A DNA stretch of 64,000 nucleotides from Roseovarius autotrophicus (GTDB lineage: Bacteria; Pseudomonadota; Alphaproteobacteria; Rhodobacterales; Rhodobacteraceae), in contig NZ_JAGQDH010000003.1 of the NCBI RefSeq assembly GCF_018069895.1, positions 62,001 to 126,000 of the forward strand, written 5' to 3'. The notes under the pieces were generated by a model. It worked only from the letters and a program-made list of their open reading frames with translations. It had not been told where the DNA came from and ran no database searches. The position numbers were made by a program, and so were the translations under genes. Below are positions 44,120-52,481 of the stretch, one piece after another (the stretch's first letter is position 1; the number at the start of each line of letters is the position of its first letter).

Positions 44120-45781
44120 TTGGACAGCCCGAACCTCACGGTATTCTTTCTTCAGATCGCTGGTGCGGCGGCGCTGTTGATCTGGTCGGTGCGGCTGGTG
44201 CGCACGGGGGTGGAACGGGCGTTCTCGGCGCCGTTGCGCCTCTGGCTGCGCCGCTCTGGGCAGAGCCGGATGCTCGCCGTGCTGACCGGCACCGGCAGCG
44301 CCATGGCGTTGCAAAGCTCGACGGCGGTGGCGGTTATGGTGGCGAATTTCGTGGCCACCGGGGCGATCCCGGCGGCGGCGGGGCTGGCCATGCTGCTCGG
44401 GGCCGATCTCGGCTCGGCGCTGGTGGCCAAGCTCCTGCTGGTGCGCCAGTCCTGGCTGGTGGCGGCACTATTGCTCATCGGTGTGGTGATGTTCCTGCGC
44501 GGCCATCAGAGACGGGTCCGGCAGGGTGGGCGAATCCTGATCGGACTGGCGCTTATCTTCATATCGCTCGATCTGCTGCGCGCGGCGACCGCGCCGCTTA
44601 TCGACAGTCCCGGCGCGACGGCGGCGATGGCGTATCTCGCGCGCGACACGCTTACCGCTTTCGTGATCGGGGCGGTGTTCGCGTGGGTGGTGCATTCCTC
44701 GGTGGCCGCTGTGCTGCTCTTTGTGACGCTGGTGGCCCAGGGGGTTATGCCGTTCGCGGCGGCCGTGGCGCTCATCCTCGGGGCCAATCTGGGCGGGGCG
44801 GTGATCGCGCTGATCCTCACCCTTGCCGCCCGCGCCGAGGCGCGGCGCGTGGTGCTTGCCAACCTGCTGCTGCGCGGCGGCGGCGCGGGCCTGGCGCTTG
44901 CGGCGCTGACCGCTTTCCAGCCGCCGCTTGGCTGGCTGGGCGCAAGCCCGGCGGCGCAGGCGATCCACCTGCATATCCTGTTCAACCTTGGCCTCGTGCT
45001 GCTTGCGCTGCCGCTTGTCGGGCTGGTGGACCGTGCGGTGAAGGGGCTGATGGGGCCAGAGGGCGCGCCCTCGCCGCTGGCGCATATCACCGCGCTTGAC
45101 CCGGCGGCACTGACCAACCCCGACCGCGCGCTGTCCTGCGCTGCGCGCGAGGTGATCCGCATCGGTGAGACGGTCGAGGCGATGCTGCGCCCGGTGCCGA
45201 GGTTCTATGAGCAGTGGGACGAAGTGGCGGCAGAGGAGCTGCTGGACAGTGACAAGACCGTGCGCAAGCGCCATTTCGATACCAAGCTCTATCTGGCACA
45301 ACTCACCCGCGCGGGCCTCGACGAGGAGCGCAGCCAGCGCGCGATGGATCTTTCGACGATCGCCGCCAATTTCGAGGCGGCCAGCGACACGATCGCGACC
45401 ACCATGCTTGGGCTGGCGCGACGGCTCAGCCAGGAGGGGGTGCAGTTCTCGCGCCCCGGCTGGGAGGAAATATGTGATTTCCATGACCGGGTGCTGGTCA
45501 ATGCGCAGCAATCGCTCAATGTGATGATGACGCAGCACCCGGACGAGGCGCGCGATCTGGTCGCCGAAAAGGACACGATCCGCGACATCGAGCAACGCCT
45601 GCAACGCGCCCATCTGGGGCGACTGCGCGAGGGGCTGACCGAAAGCATCGAGACGAGCAACATCCATCAGGAGACGCTGCGCGCGCTCAAGCAGGTCAAC
45701 ACCGCCTTTACCATGGTGGCCTACCCGATCCTGACCGAGACCGGCGAACTTCTTTCGAGCCGGATCTCGCATCGCGCCTGA
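44120..45781 (+). CDS. Na/Pi cotransporter family protein with PhoU-like C-terminal domain
   Basis: A sodium-dependent phosphate importer or exporter of the NptA/YjbB type. 553 residues. The N-terminal 310 residues hold two inverted Na/Pi repeats with the QSSTA motif (MALQSSTAVAVMVANFVATG) and HSSVAAVLLFVTLVAQGVM, between about nine membrane spans. The C-terminal 220 residues form a PhoU-like helical domain (AAREVIRIGETVEAMLRP, DLSTIAANFEAASDTIATTMLGLARR). The start is TTG 44120, supported by GGAGG five bases upstream; an ATG at 44116 is out of frame. The Pho box at 43999-44033 predicts PhoB control. Confidence 0.92.
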   Translation: MDSPNLTVFFLQIAGAAALLIWSVRLVRTGVERAFSAPLRLWLRRSGQSRMLAVLTGTGSAMALQSSTAVAVMVANFVATGAIPAAAGLAMLLGADLGSALVAKLLLVRQSWLVAALLLIGVVMFLRGHQRRVRQGGRILIGLALIFISLDLLRAATAPLIDSPGATAAMAYLARDTLTAFVIGAVFAWVVHSSVAAVLLFVTLVAQGVMPFAAAVALILGANLGGAVIALILTLAARAEARRVVLANLLLRGGGAGLALAALTAFQPPLGWLGASPAAQAIHLHILFNLGLVLLALPLVGLVDRAVKGLMGPEGAPSPLAHITALDPAALTNPDRALSCAAREVIRIGETVEAMLRPVPRFYEQWDEVAAEELLDSDKTVRKRHFDTKLYLAQLTRAGLDEERSQRAMDLSTIAANFEAASDTIATTMLGLARRLSQEGVQFSRPGWEEICDFHDRVLVNAQQSLNVMMTQHPDEARDLVAEKDTIRDIEQRLQRAHLGRLREGLTESIETSNIHQETLRALKQVNTAFTMVAYPILTETGELLSSRISHRA

Positions 45782-45835
45782 ACGATTGCGGCCACGCCCC
45801 GCTTGGCCTAGACCTGTGGAAAACGGGGGCGGGCG

Positions 45836-46822
45836 ATGCTGTGGCTTCATATCGGGATGCCCAAGACGGGCACGACGGCCTTGCAGGGCTGGCTCCATTC
45901 CCATGCTGATTTTCTGCGCGACCATGGTGTCCGCTATCTTGCCACCGGCCGCGACCGGGGCAGCGGGACGGGGCGGCTGATCTGTCACAACGCGCTGGCC
46001 GTTGCCATGAGCAGGGCCTGGCATGGCCAACCCGAGGGGGATGCCGAGGCGATGGCGTCGGAGGTCGCGGCGCACGAGGGCGCGCACTGCATCCTGTCTT
46101 CGGAGATGTTCTTTGGCCGCGATCTGGCGCCCCTGCACCAACGCTATCTGTCGCGGATCGGCGCGCCGCTTCGGGTCTTCGTCTATCTGCGCCGCTTCGA
46201 CGATTTCATCGAGGCCGATTACAAGCAGCGCGCCAAGAACAGCCTGCCTACGGGCGGGGCGGAACGGTTCGTGGCCGAGCGGTTGGCGCGGATCGAGAGC
46301 GACCCGGACTATCTCGATTTCGGCACCGCCTTCGATCAGGTCCGGGCGCAGCTGCCGGGGGCCGAGATCGTGCCCCGGCTTTACCTGCGCGACGAGATGG
46401 CGGATGGCAACGTGATCCCCGATTTCCTGTCGGTTCTCGGCGTGAACCCGGAAACTGTGCCGCTGCCGAAGGTCGCCGCCAATCGCTCGCTTTCGCGGGT
46501 GGCCAGCGAGGCGCTTGGTCTTTTTGACGAGCGCGCGGGCTATGACAAGAAGGCCCGCCGCCGCCTTGGCCGCGCATTGCAAGCGAGCGGCGACGCGCGG
46601 CTCTATGCCAGCGGCGATGTGCTGACGCCAGAGGAACGCGCGCACATCAATGACACGCTGGAGGCGCGCAACACCGCGATGCGGGCCGAATTTTTTCCGG
46701 GGCGTGAGCGGCTCTTTCCCGCTGCTGCCACAAGCGCCGAGCGCGTGCGCGGCTATCCCGGCGAATTGGAGGATTTTCACCACGCCGTGCGCACGATCCT
46801 GCGGATTGCGCGCGCGGGATAG
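45836..46822 (+). CDS. Sulfotransferase-like P-loop protein
   Basis: A 328-residue protein whose N-terminus LWLHIGMPKTGTTALQGWLHSH carries the GxPKxGTT loop (residues 7-14) that binds the 5'-phosphosulfate group of PAPS in sulfotransferases. A second typical block, the 3'-phosphate loop, may be FVYLRRFDDFIEADYKQRAKN. No signal peptide or membrane span is seen. The acceptor is unknown. Proteins of this kind often modify surface polysaccharides, and glycan genes lie 10 kb downstream, but no operon links them. It ends 15 bases before a convergent phosphatase gene. Confidence 0.78.
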   Translation: MLWLHIGMPKTGTTALQGWLHSHADFLRDHGVRYLATGRDRGSGTGRLICHNALAVAMSRAWHGQPEGDAEAMASEVAAHEGAHCILSSEMFFGRDLAPLHQRYLSRIGAPLRVFVYLRRFDDFIEADYKQRAKNSLPTGGAERFVAERLARIESDPDYLDFGTAFDQVRAQLPGAEIVPRLYLRDEMADGNVIPDFLSVLGVNPETVPLPKVAANRSLSRVASEALGLFDERAGYDKKARRRLGRALQASGDARLYASGDVLTPEERAHINDTLEARNTAMRAEFFPGRERLFPAAATSAERVRGYPGELEDFHHAVRTILRIARAG

Positions 46823-46837
46823 GGGGCAGTCTGGCCG

Positions 46838-47410
46838 TTACGGGATGAGGTTGATCACTTCGGTGCGCCAGCCCCCCGCCTGCCAGTGCAGTTCCGTCAC
46901 CGACAGGTTGTCGATGGTCTGTCCAAGGGCCTCATAGGCGCTGACGCCCCGCGCCGCCTGAACCTGCGTGAGGATCGTGCCCATATGCGCCACCGCCACG
47001 ATGTCGCGCCCCGGATGCATCGCCCGGAGCCGCGCCACCGCACGCCCCACGCGGGCCGAGAGGTCATCCCAGCTTTCGCCGCCAGGCGCGCGCAGGGCAC
47101 CGGGCTGCTCCCAGAAGGTGCGCAGATGCTCGGGGTCGGACACGCTGTCGAACCCCTGCATTTCCCAGTCGCCGAAATGGATCTCGCGCAGGTCTGGATC
47201 GTCGGGCAGGCGCGGGCGCGCACCAGCGATGGCCACCGCCGTGGCGCGCGCGCGGATCAGGTCGGACGAGACCACAAGCGCCCCCTCCGGCAGATGCGCC
47301 GAAAGCCGCGAAAGCCGCGCGCCGTCGCTCAGATCGGCGGGAATGTCACTCCAGCCGACCATGGCGCGGGCATGGGTCGGGCCATGGCGGACCCAGAAGA
47401 ACCGGCTCAT
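46838..47410 (-). CDS. Histidine phosphatase family protein, probable alpha-ribazole phosphatase
   Basis: A 190-residue phosphoglycerate mutase-fold phosphatase with the catalytic RHG motif (VRHGPTHA), the second conserved Arg in SSDLIRARATA and the C-terminal His in VAVAHMGTI. It overlaps the cobU gene by ATGA. In cobalamin assembly, CobC removes the phosphate from alpha-ribazole 5'-phosphate; the cobU pairing makes that the likely role, though the fold alone covers many phosphatases. Confidence 0.82.
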   Translation of the reverse strand: MSRFFWVRHGPTHARAMVGWSDIPADLSDGARLSRLSAHLPEGALVVSSDLIRARATAVAIAGARPRLPDDPDLREIHFGDWEMQGFDSVSDPEHLRTFWEQPGALRAPGGESWDDLSARVGRAVARLRAMHPGRDIVAVAHMGTILTQVQAARGVSAYEALGQTIDNLSVTELHWQAGGWRTEVINLIP

Positions 47411-47928
47411 GGCAGCGTGCCCTTGAGCACCAAGGGCAGCCCGGCGGCGACCATGATCACCAGTCCCGCCCTTGCCGCCAGCCGCTGGTTCAATCCGCCT
47501 TGTGCGTCGCGAAACCGCCGCGCGAGCGCGTTTTCCGGCACGACCGACAGGCCCACCTCGTTGGAAACCACCACCACCGGCGCGTGGCAGGCGTCGAGCG
47601 CGGCGAAGAGCGCCGACTCAGCCTGCGCCAGATCGCTTTCGGCCAGCAGATGATTGGAAAGCCACATCGTCGCGCAATCCAACAGCACCACCTCTTCGCC
47701 CGTCATTCCCCCGAGCGCCGGGGCCAGATCACGCGGGGCCTCGACGGTGCGCCATGCCGTCCCCCGCCGTGTCCGATGGCGCGCCAGCTTGGCTCGCATC
47801 TCTGCATCATGTGCTTCCGCCGTTGCAAGATAGACCGGCGCGGCACCCGAGCGAAGGACAAGCGCTTCGGCAAAGGCGGATTTCCCCGAGGCGGCACCGC
47901 CCAGAACCAGTGTGAGGCGCGGTAACAT
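47407..47928 (-). CDS. cobU: Adenosylcobinamide kinase/adenosylcobinamide-phosphate guanylyltransferase
   Basis: A bifunctional enzyme of late cobalamin synthesis: it phosphorylates adenosylcobinamide and then adds GMP. 173 residues. P-loop G10-G-A-A-S-G-K-S17; the H-R-x-R-R segment HRTRRGTAWRTVEAP holding the guanylylated His region; and the VVVSNEVGLSVVPENALARRFRD block typical of CobU/CobP. It is the first gene of a two-gene operon, divergent from rpoH. The symbol cobP is used for the same protein in alphaproteobacteria. Confidence 0.94.
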   Translation of the reverse strand: MLPRLTLVLGGAASGKSAFAEALVLRSGAAPVYLATAEAHDAEMRAKLARHRTRRGTAWRTVEAPRDLAPALGGMTGEEVVLLDCATMWLSNHLLAESDLAQAESALFAALDACHAPVVVVSNEVGLSVVPENALARRFRDAQGGLNQRLAARAGLVIMVAAGLPLVLKGTLP

Positions 47929-48025
47929 GAGCCGGAGACTCCCTTATTGTGATCCGGTGTGATCCCACCTGCGTAGCACTCTGTGAAAAGCTCAGAAAGG
48001 GCGCTTCCGCAGACAGGGGGAAATC

Positions 48026-48904
48026 ATGCCGCTCGATGCACAGCAGACAAGTTCCATGTCCCGCACCGCCATGAAGGCGGAAATGCTGGACGCAGAGACC
48101 GAACTGGCGCTGGCCTATGCCTGGCGCGACCACCGTGATGAAGAGGCGCTGCACCGGCTGATCACGGCCTATATGCGCCTCGCCATCTCCATGGCGTCGA
48201 AATTCCGCCGCTACGGCGCGCCGATGAATGACCTCATACAGGAGGCGGGGCTTGGCCTTATGAAGGCTGCCGACAAGTTCGACCCCGACCGCGGTGTGCG
48301 GTTCTCCACCTATGCGGTCTGGTGGATCAAGGCGTCGATCCAGGATTACGTCATGCGCAACTGGTCGATGGTGCGCACCGGATCGACCTCATCGCAGAAA
48401 TCGCTTTTCTTCAACTTGCGCCGCGTTCAGGCGAAAATCGAGCGCGAGGCCATGGCCAATGGCGAGACGCTTGACGGGCATCAGTTGCGCGAGATGATCG
48501 CGCATGAGGTTGGCGTGCCGCTGCGCGACGTGGAGATGATGGAGGGACGGCTTTCGGGCGGGGACTTTTCGCTCAATGCCACGCAATCCACCGAGGATGA
48601 CGGGCGCGAATGGATCGACACGATCGAGGACGAGGGCGCTCGGGGCGACGAAATCGTCGAGCGCGATCACGACCACCGCGCGCTGCGAGACTGGCTCGGC
48701 GCGGCGCTCACCCACCTGACCGAGCGTGAACGCTTCATCGTGCGCGAGCGCAAGCTCATCGAGACCCCGCGCACCCTCGAAAGCCTTGGGGACGAGTTGA
48801 ACCTGTCCAAGGAGCGCGTGCGCCAGATCGAGGCCGCGGCCTTTCAGAAAATGCGCCGCTATCTTGAAAAACACGCGGGCGAGGTGCAGAACCTGCTCGC
48901 ATGA
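48026..48904 (+). CDS. rpoH: RNA polymerase sigma-32 factor, RpoHII-like
   Basis: An alternative sigma factor for heat and oxidative stress genes. 292 residues. Region 2 (LITAYMRLAISMASKFRRYGAPMNDLIQEAGLGLMKAADKFDPDRGVRFSTYAVWWIKASIQDYV), the RpoH box Q124-K-S-L-F-F-N-L-R-R and region 4 (LTERERFIVRERKLIETPRTLESLGDELNLSKERVRQIEAAAFQKMR) are all present. The ending of region 1 and the phrase RYGAPMNDL resemble the RpoHII group of Rhodobacteraceae, which responds mainly to singlet oxygen. It overlaps the next gene by 4 bases (ATGA). Confidence 0.93.
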   Translation: MPLDAQQTSSMSRTAMKAEMLDAETELALAYAWRDHRDEEALHRLITAYMRLAISMASKFRRYGAPMNDLIQEAGLGLMKAADKFDPDRGVRFSTYAVWWIKASIQDYVMRNWSMVRTGSTSSQKSLFFNLRRVQAKIEREAMANGETLDGHQLREMIAHEVGVPLRDVEMMEGRLSGGDFSLNATQSTEDDGREWIDTIEDEGARGDEIVERDHDHRALRDWLGAALTHLTERERFIVRERKLIETPRTLESLGDELNLSKERVRQIEAAAFQKMRRYLEKHAGEVQNLLA

Positions 48905-49665
48905 GCCTGCGCCTTGCCCTTGCCCTTTGTCTGACCGCCCTTCCGGCGCTGGCGCATGATGTTGTGATATTGGGCGAGGTGCACGACAACCCGGCGCATC
49001 ACGCCGAACAGGCGGCCCGTGTGTCCGCGCTCCAGCCCCGCGCGCTGGTCTTCGAGATGCTGATGCCGGAGCAGGCGGCACTTGTCACGCCGGACCTTAT
49101 TGCCGACGCCGACGCCATGGAAAAGGCGCTTGGCTGGGCGGAAAGCGGCTGGCCCGATTTCGCCATGTATCACCCGATCTTCGCCGCCGCGCCCGAGGCT
49201 GCCATTTACGGCGCTCAGATCCCGCGCGAGGCGGTGCGGGCGGTGCTCGAAGATGGCCCCGCCGAGACTTTCGGCGAAGGGGCCGCCGCCTATGGCCTGA
49301 CCGATCCGCTGCCCCCCGAGAAACAAGCCGCCCGCGAGGCGCTGCAACTGGCCGCGCATTGCGACGCGCTGCCCAAGGGGATGCTGCCCGGCATGGTCGC
49401 GGTGCAGCGCCTGCGCGACGCAGCCTTGGCGCGCGCGACGGTTGCGGCGATGGCAGAGACCGGTGGCCCGGTCGCCGTGATCACCGGCAACGGCCACGCG
49501 CGCCGCGACTGGGGCGTGCCTGCCTATCTTGCCCATGTCGCCCCTGACCTTGACGTTTTCGTTCTGGGCCAGACCGAGGATGGCGCGCCGCTTCAAGGCG
49601 GTTTTGACGAGGTGCTTTCGGCTCCTGCGGCGGAACGCCCCGACCCCTGTGCCGCCTTCCGTTGA
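48901..49665 (+). CDS. ChaN family (Tiki/EreA-like fold) periplasmic protein
   Basis: A 254-residue secreted protein: signal peptide MSLRLALALCLTALPALAHD without a lipobox Cys. The family marks are VVILGEVHDNPAHHAEQAARV (GExHDN with His residues) and ITGNGHARRDWGVPAYLA near the end. ChaN members bind heme iron. The overlapping start with rpoH suggests co-expression under stress. The C-terminus is Pro/Ala-rich with a final Cys. Confidence 0.85.
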   Translation: MSLRLALALCLTALPALAHDVVILGEVHDNPAHHAEQAARVSALQPRALVFEMLMPEQAALVTPDLIADADAMEKALGWAESGWPDFAMYHPIFAAAPEAAIYGAQIPREAVRAVLEDGPAETFGEGAAAYGLTDPLPPEKQAAREALQLAAHCDALPKGMLPGMVAVQRLRDAALARATVAAMAETGGPVAVITGNGHARRDWGVPAYLAHVAPDLDVFVLGQTEDGAPLQGGFDEVLSAPAAERPDPCAAFR

Positions 49666-49728
49666 GCGCGGCCCTTGCACCGGCCCGGCGCGCGCCCTAG
49701 GCTTTGCGCGCATCTGTTGGAGAGGCCA

Positions 49729-50922
49729 ATGCCCGGCGCGTCACGCATCCTTCTGATCATCGGCGGCGGCATCGCGGCCTACAAGGCGCTTGACCTCATC
49801 CGCCGCCTGCGCGAGCGCGGCCATACGGTCACGCCCGTGCTTACGCGCGCGGGCGCGGAATTCGTGACGCCGCTTTCGGTCTCGGCTCTGTCAGGGCGCA
49901 AGGTGTTTTCCGACCTGTTCGATCTGACCGACGAGGCCGAGATGGGCCATATAGAGCTGTCGCGCTCCGCCGATCTCATCGTCGTGGCCCCCGCCACCGC
50001 CGATCTGATGGCCAAGATGGCGCATGGTCATGCCGGCGATCTCGCCTCGACGCTGCTTCTGGCCACCGATACGCCCGTCTTGCTCGCACCTGCCATGAAC
50101 GTTCGCATGTGGCAGCACGCGGCGACGCAGCGCAACCTTGCCACGCTGCGCGCCGACGGCATCGGATTTGTCGGCCCGAACGAGGGCGACATGGCTTGCG
50201 GCGAGCATGGTCCCGGCCGCATGGCCGAGGTGCCCGAGATCCTCGCCGCCATCGCCGCGCGGCTCGCGGACGGTCCTCTTGCAGGGCGGCGCATTCTTGT
50301 CACCTCCGGGCCGACGCACGAGCCCATAGACCCCGTGCGCTATATCGCCAACCGCTCTTCCGGGACGCAGGGCACAGCGATTGCGCGCGCGCTGGCGGCG
50401 CTCGGGGCCGATGTGGTGTTTGTCACCGGCCCCGCCTCGGTCCCTCCGCCCGAGGGCGTGGAGGTGATCCGCGTCGAGACCGCGCAAGACATGCTCGACG
50501 CGGCACTGGCCGCCCTGCCCGTGGATGCCGCCGTTTTCGCCGCCGCCGTGGCCGACTGGCGCGTGGCGGGCGCAAGCGACCAGAAACTGAAGAAGACCAA
50601 AGACGGTCTGCCGCGCTTTGAGTTCGCCGAGAACCCAGACATTCTGGCGACCGTGAGCCGGATGCCCGAGCACCGACCGCTCCTCGTGGTGGGTTTCGCC
50701 GCGGAAACCTGTGACGTACTCGACAACGCCACCGCCAAGCGTGCGCGCAAGGGCTGCGACTGGATCGTGGCGAACGATGTGAGCCACGCCACCGGCATCA
50801 TGGGCGGGGCGGAGAATGCCGTGACGCTTGTCACCGGTGACGGCGCGGAAAGCTGGCCGCGCATGGGCAAGGCGCAGGTGGCGGCGCGTCTGGCCGAGCG
50901 GATCGCGCGGGCCTTGGCCTGA
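49729..50922 (+). CDS. coaBC: Bifunctional phosphopantothenoylcysteine decarboxylase/phosphopantothenate-cysteine ligase
   Basis: Catalyses two steps of coenzyme A synthesis. 397 residues. The CoaC flavoprotein half (1-180) has the GGGIAAYKALDLIRRLRERGH N-terminus, the catalytic His in MGHIELSRSADLIVVAPATADLMAKMAHG, PAMNVRMW, and the active-site Cys in MACGEHGPGRMAE. The CoaB half (185-397) has TSGPTHEPIDPVRYIANRSSGTQG and the LKKTKD lysines. Start 49729 follows GGAGAGG; earlier in-frame residues to 49675 are not family-like. Confidence 0.96.
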   Translation: MPGASRILLIIGGGIAAYKALDLIRRLRERGHTVTPVLTRAGAEFVTPLSVSALSGRKVFSDLFDLTDEAEMGHIELSRSADLIVVAPATADLMAKMAHGHAGDLASTLLLATDTPVLLAPAMNVRMWQHAATQRNLATLRADGIGFVGPNEGDMACGEHGPGRMAEVPEILAAIAARLADGPLAGRRILVTSGPTHEPIDPVRYIANRSSGTQGTAIARALAALGADVVFVTGPASVPPPEGVEVIRVETAQDMLDAALAALPVDAAVFAAAVADWRVAGASDQKLKKTKDGLPRFEFAENPDILATVSRMPEHRPLLVVGFAAETCDVLDNATAKRARKGCDWIVANDVSHATGIMGGAENAVTLVTGDGAESWPRMGKAQVAARLAERIARALA

Positions 50923-50958
50923 GAATTCGAGTATTTGCAGAACGATGAAAGGAGAGCG

Positions 50959-51414
50959 ATGCTGAGCATCGAGGTGGCATGGGAGGAAGGCGCGGACCGC
51001 GCACTTGGCCTGCCCGCCTATGCGACGCCGGGCGCGGCGGGGGCCGATCTGCGCGCCAATTTTCCCGACCGGGGCGCGGTGGTGCTTGCACCCGGCGCGC
51101 GGGTTCTTGTGCCCACGGGGCTACGCATTGCCGTGCCTGTGGGCTATGAGGTGCAATTGCGCCCGCGCTCGGGGCTGGCGCTCCGGCATGGCATCACCCT
51201 GCCCAACAGCCCCGGCACCATCGACAGCGATTATCGCGGGCCTCTGGGCGTGATCGTGATGAACGCGGGTCACGAGCCGTTCGAGATCACCCATGGCGCG
51301 CGCATCGCGCAGATGGTGGTGGCCCCGGTGGTGCAGGCGCGGTTTGTCCCGGTCGCGGCGCTGGACGAGACCGTGCGTGGCGCGGGCGGGTTCGGCTCCA
51401 CGGGGCTTGGCTGA
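50959..51414 (+). CDS. dut: dUTP diphosphatase
   Basis: Hydrolyses dUTP to dUMP, keeping uracil out of DNA and feeding dTMP synthesis. 151 residues. All five trimeric dUTPase motifs are visible: [43 protein letters not shown] and the C-terminal GAGGFGSTG. Start 50959 has AAAGGAGAG upstream. It lies 36 bases after coaBC, a pairing common in bacteria, and overlaps the next gene by one base (TGATG). Confidence 0.97.
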   Translation: MLSIEVAWEEGADRALGLPAYATPGAAGADLRANFPDRGAVVLAPGARVLVPTGLRIAVPVGYEVQLRPRSGLALRHGITLPNSPGTIDSDYRGPLGVIVMNAGHEPFEITHGARIAQMVVAPVVQARFVPVAALDETVRGAGGFGSTGLG

Positions 51415-52481
51415 TGCTGCTGGTTGTGGTCATGGCCGCCGTGCTCTGGGGCATCGGCGCGGTGATGGGCACGCCGCAGCGGCTTCGCTGGGGGATGATT
51501 GCAGGACTTTGGGGCGCGGTTGTGCTGGCGCATCTGCTGCTGCCCGGTGGTCACGCGATCCGCATGGCCACCGGCGAGAGTGCCGCGCTCTGGCTTCTGA
51601 TCGGTGGCGCGGTGGCGCTGGTTCTGGTTTATCGCGCGGGTCTCAACGCCTTGCGCAGGCGCGCGGGCGCGACACTGGCCGAGCCTGCGAACAAACCACT
51701 TTTCACCGAGGCCGAGCTTGGCCGCTACGCTCGTCATATCGTGCTGCGAGAGATCGGCGGACCGGGACAGAAGGCGCTCAAACAGGCGCGCGTTCTGGTC
51801 ATCGGCGCGGGCGGGCTCGGCTCTCCGGTGCTCTTGTATCTGGCGGCGGCGGGGGTCGGTACCATCGGTGTGATCGACGATGATGGCGTGGATAACTCCA
51901 ACCTGCAACGGCAGGTTATCCACAGAGATGCTGATATCGGTTTGCCAAAGGTGCAATCCGCGCTTCAGGCGATGCAGGCGCAGAACCCGAATGTGACCGT
52001 GCGCCCCTATGCCCGCCGCCTTACGCCCGAGATCGCCGCCGACCTGTTTGCAGAGTATGACCTCGTCCTTGACGGCACCGACAATTTCGACACGCGCTAT
52101 CTGGTCAACGCCACCGCCGCCGCCCTTGGCAAGCCGCTTGTTTCCGGCGCGCTGTCGCAATGGGAGGGGCAGTTGAGCGTGTTTGACCCGGCGCGCGGCA
52201 CGCCTTGTTACCAATGCGTTTTCCCGCAGGCCCCCGCCCCCGGCCTAGCACCGTCCTGTGCCGAGGCGGGGGTGCTTGGGCCGCTGCCCGGAGTGGTGGG
52301 GGCGATGATGGCTTCCGAGGCCATCAAGCTGATTACGGGCGCGGGCCATGCCTTGCGCGGCGAGATGCTGATTTACGACGCGCTTTACGGCGAAAGCCGC
52401 AAGATCACGCTGAGCGCCCGCGCCGATTGCCCGGTCTGCGGCGCGAAAGGAGACAGAGATGAGCAATCCGCTGCTGGCTGA
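51414..52481 (+). CDS. Membrane-anchored MoeB/ThiF-type (E1-like) adenylyltransferase
   Basis: 355 residues. The N-terminal 80 residues form three hydrophobic segments (1-18, 27-44, 57-74). An E1-like domain follows with the nucleotide loop G131-A-G-G-L-G136, the adenylation-site block VIDDDGVDNSNLQRQVIHRDADIGLPK, and a CxxC pair at each zinc site (TPCYQCVFP; ADCPVCGAK). MoeB and ThiF adenylate the C-terminus of small sulfur carriers (MoaD, ThiS). It has no rhodanese domain. The membrane part is unusual outside this bacterial family. It overlaps the peptidase gene by 23 bases. Confidence 0.88.
   Translation: MLLVVVMAAVLWGIGAVMGTPQRLRWGMIAGLWGAVVLAHLLLPGGHAIRMATGESAALWLLIGGAVALVLVYRAGLNALRRRAGATLAEPANKPLFTEAELGRYARHIVLREIGGPGQKALKQARVLVIGAGGLGSPVLLYLAAAGVGTIGVIDDDGVDNSNLQRQVIHRDADIGLPKVQSALQAMQAQNPNVTVRPYARRLTPEIAADLFAEYDLVLDGTDNFDTRYLVNATAAALGKPLVSGALSQWEGQLSVFDPARGTPCYQCVFPQAPAPGLAPSCAEAGVLGPLPGVVGAMMASEAIKLITGAGHALRGEMLIYDALYGESRKITLSARADCPVCGAKGDRDEQSAAG

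Noticed and set aside
44468-46783. 771-residue minus-strand frame over the Na/Pi transporter and sulfotransferase-like gene
   Set aside because: Crosses two well-supported genes and an intergenic region; composition is Arg/His/Gln-rich noise.
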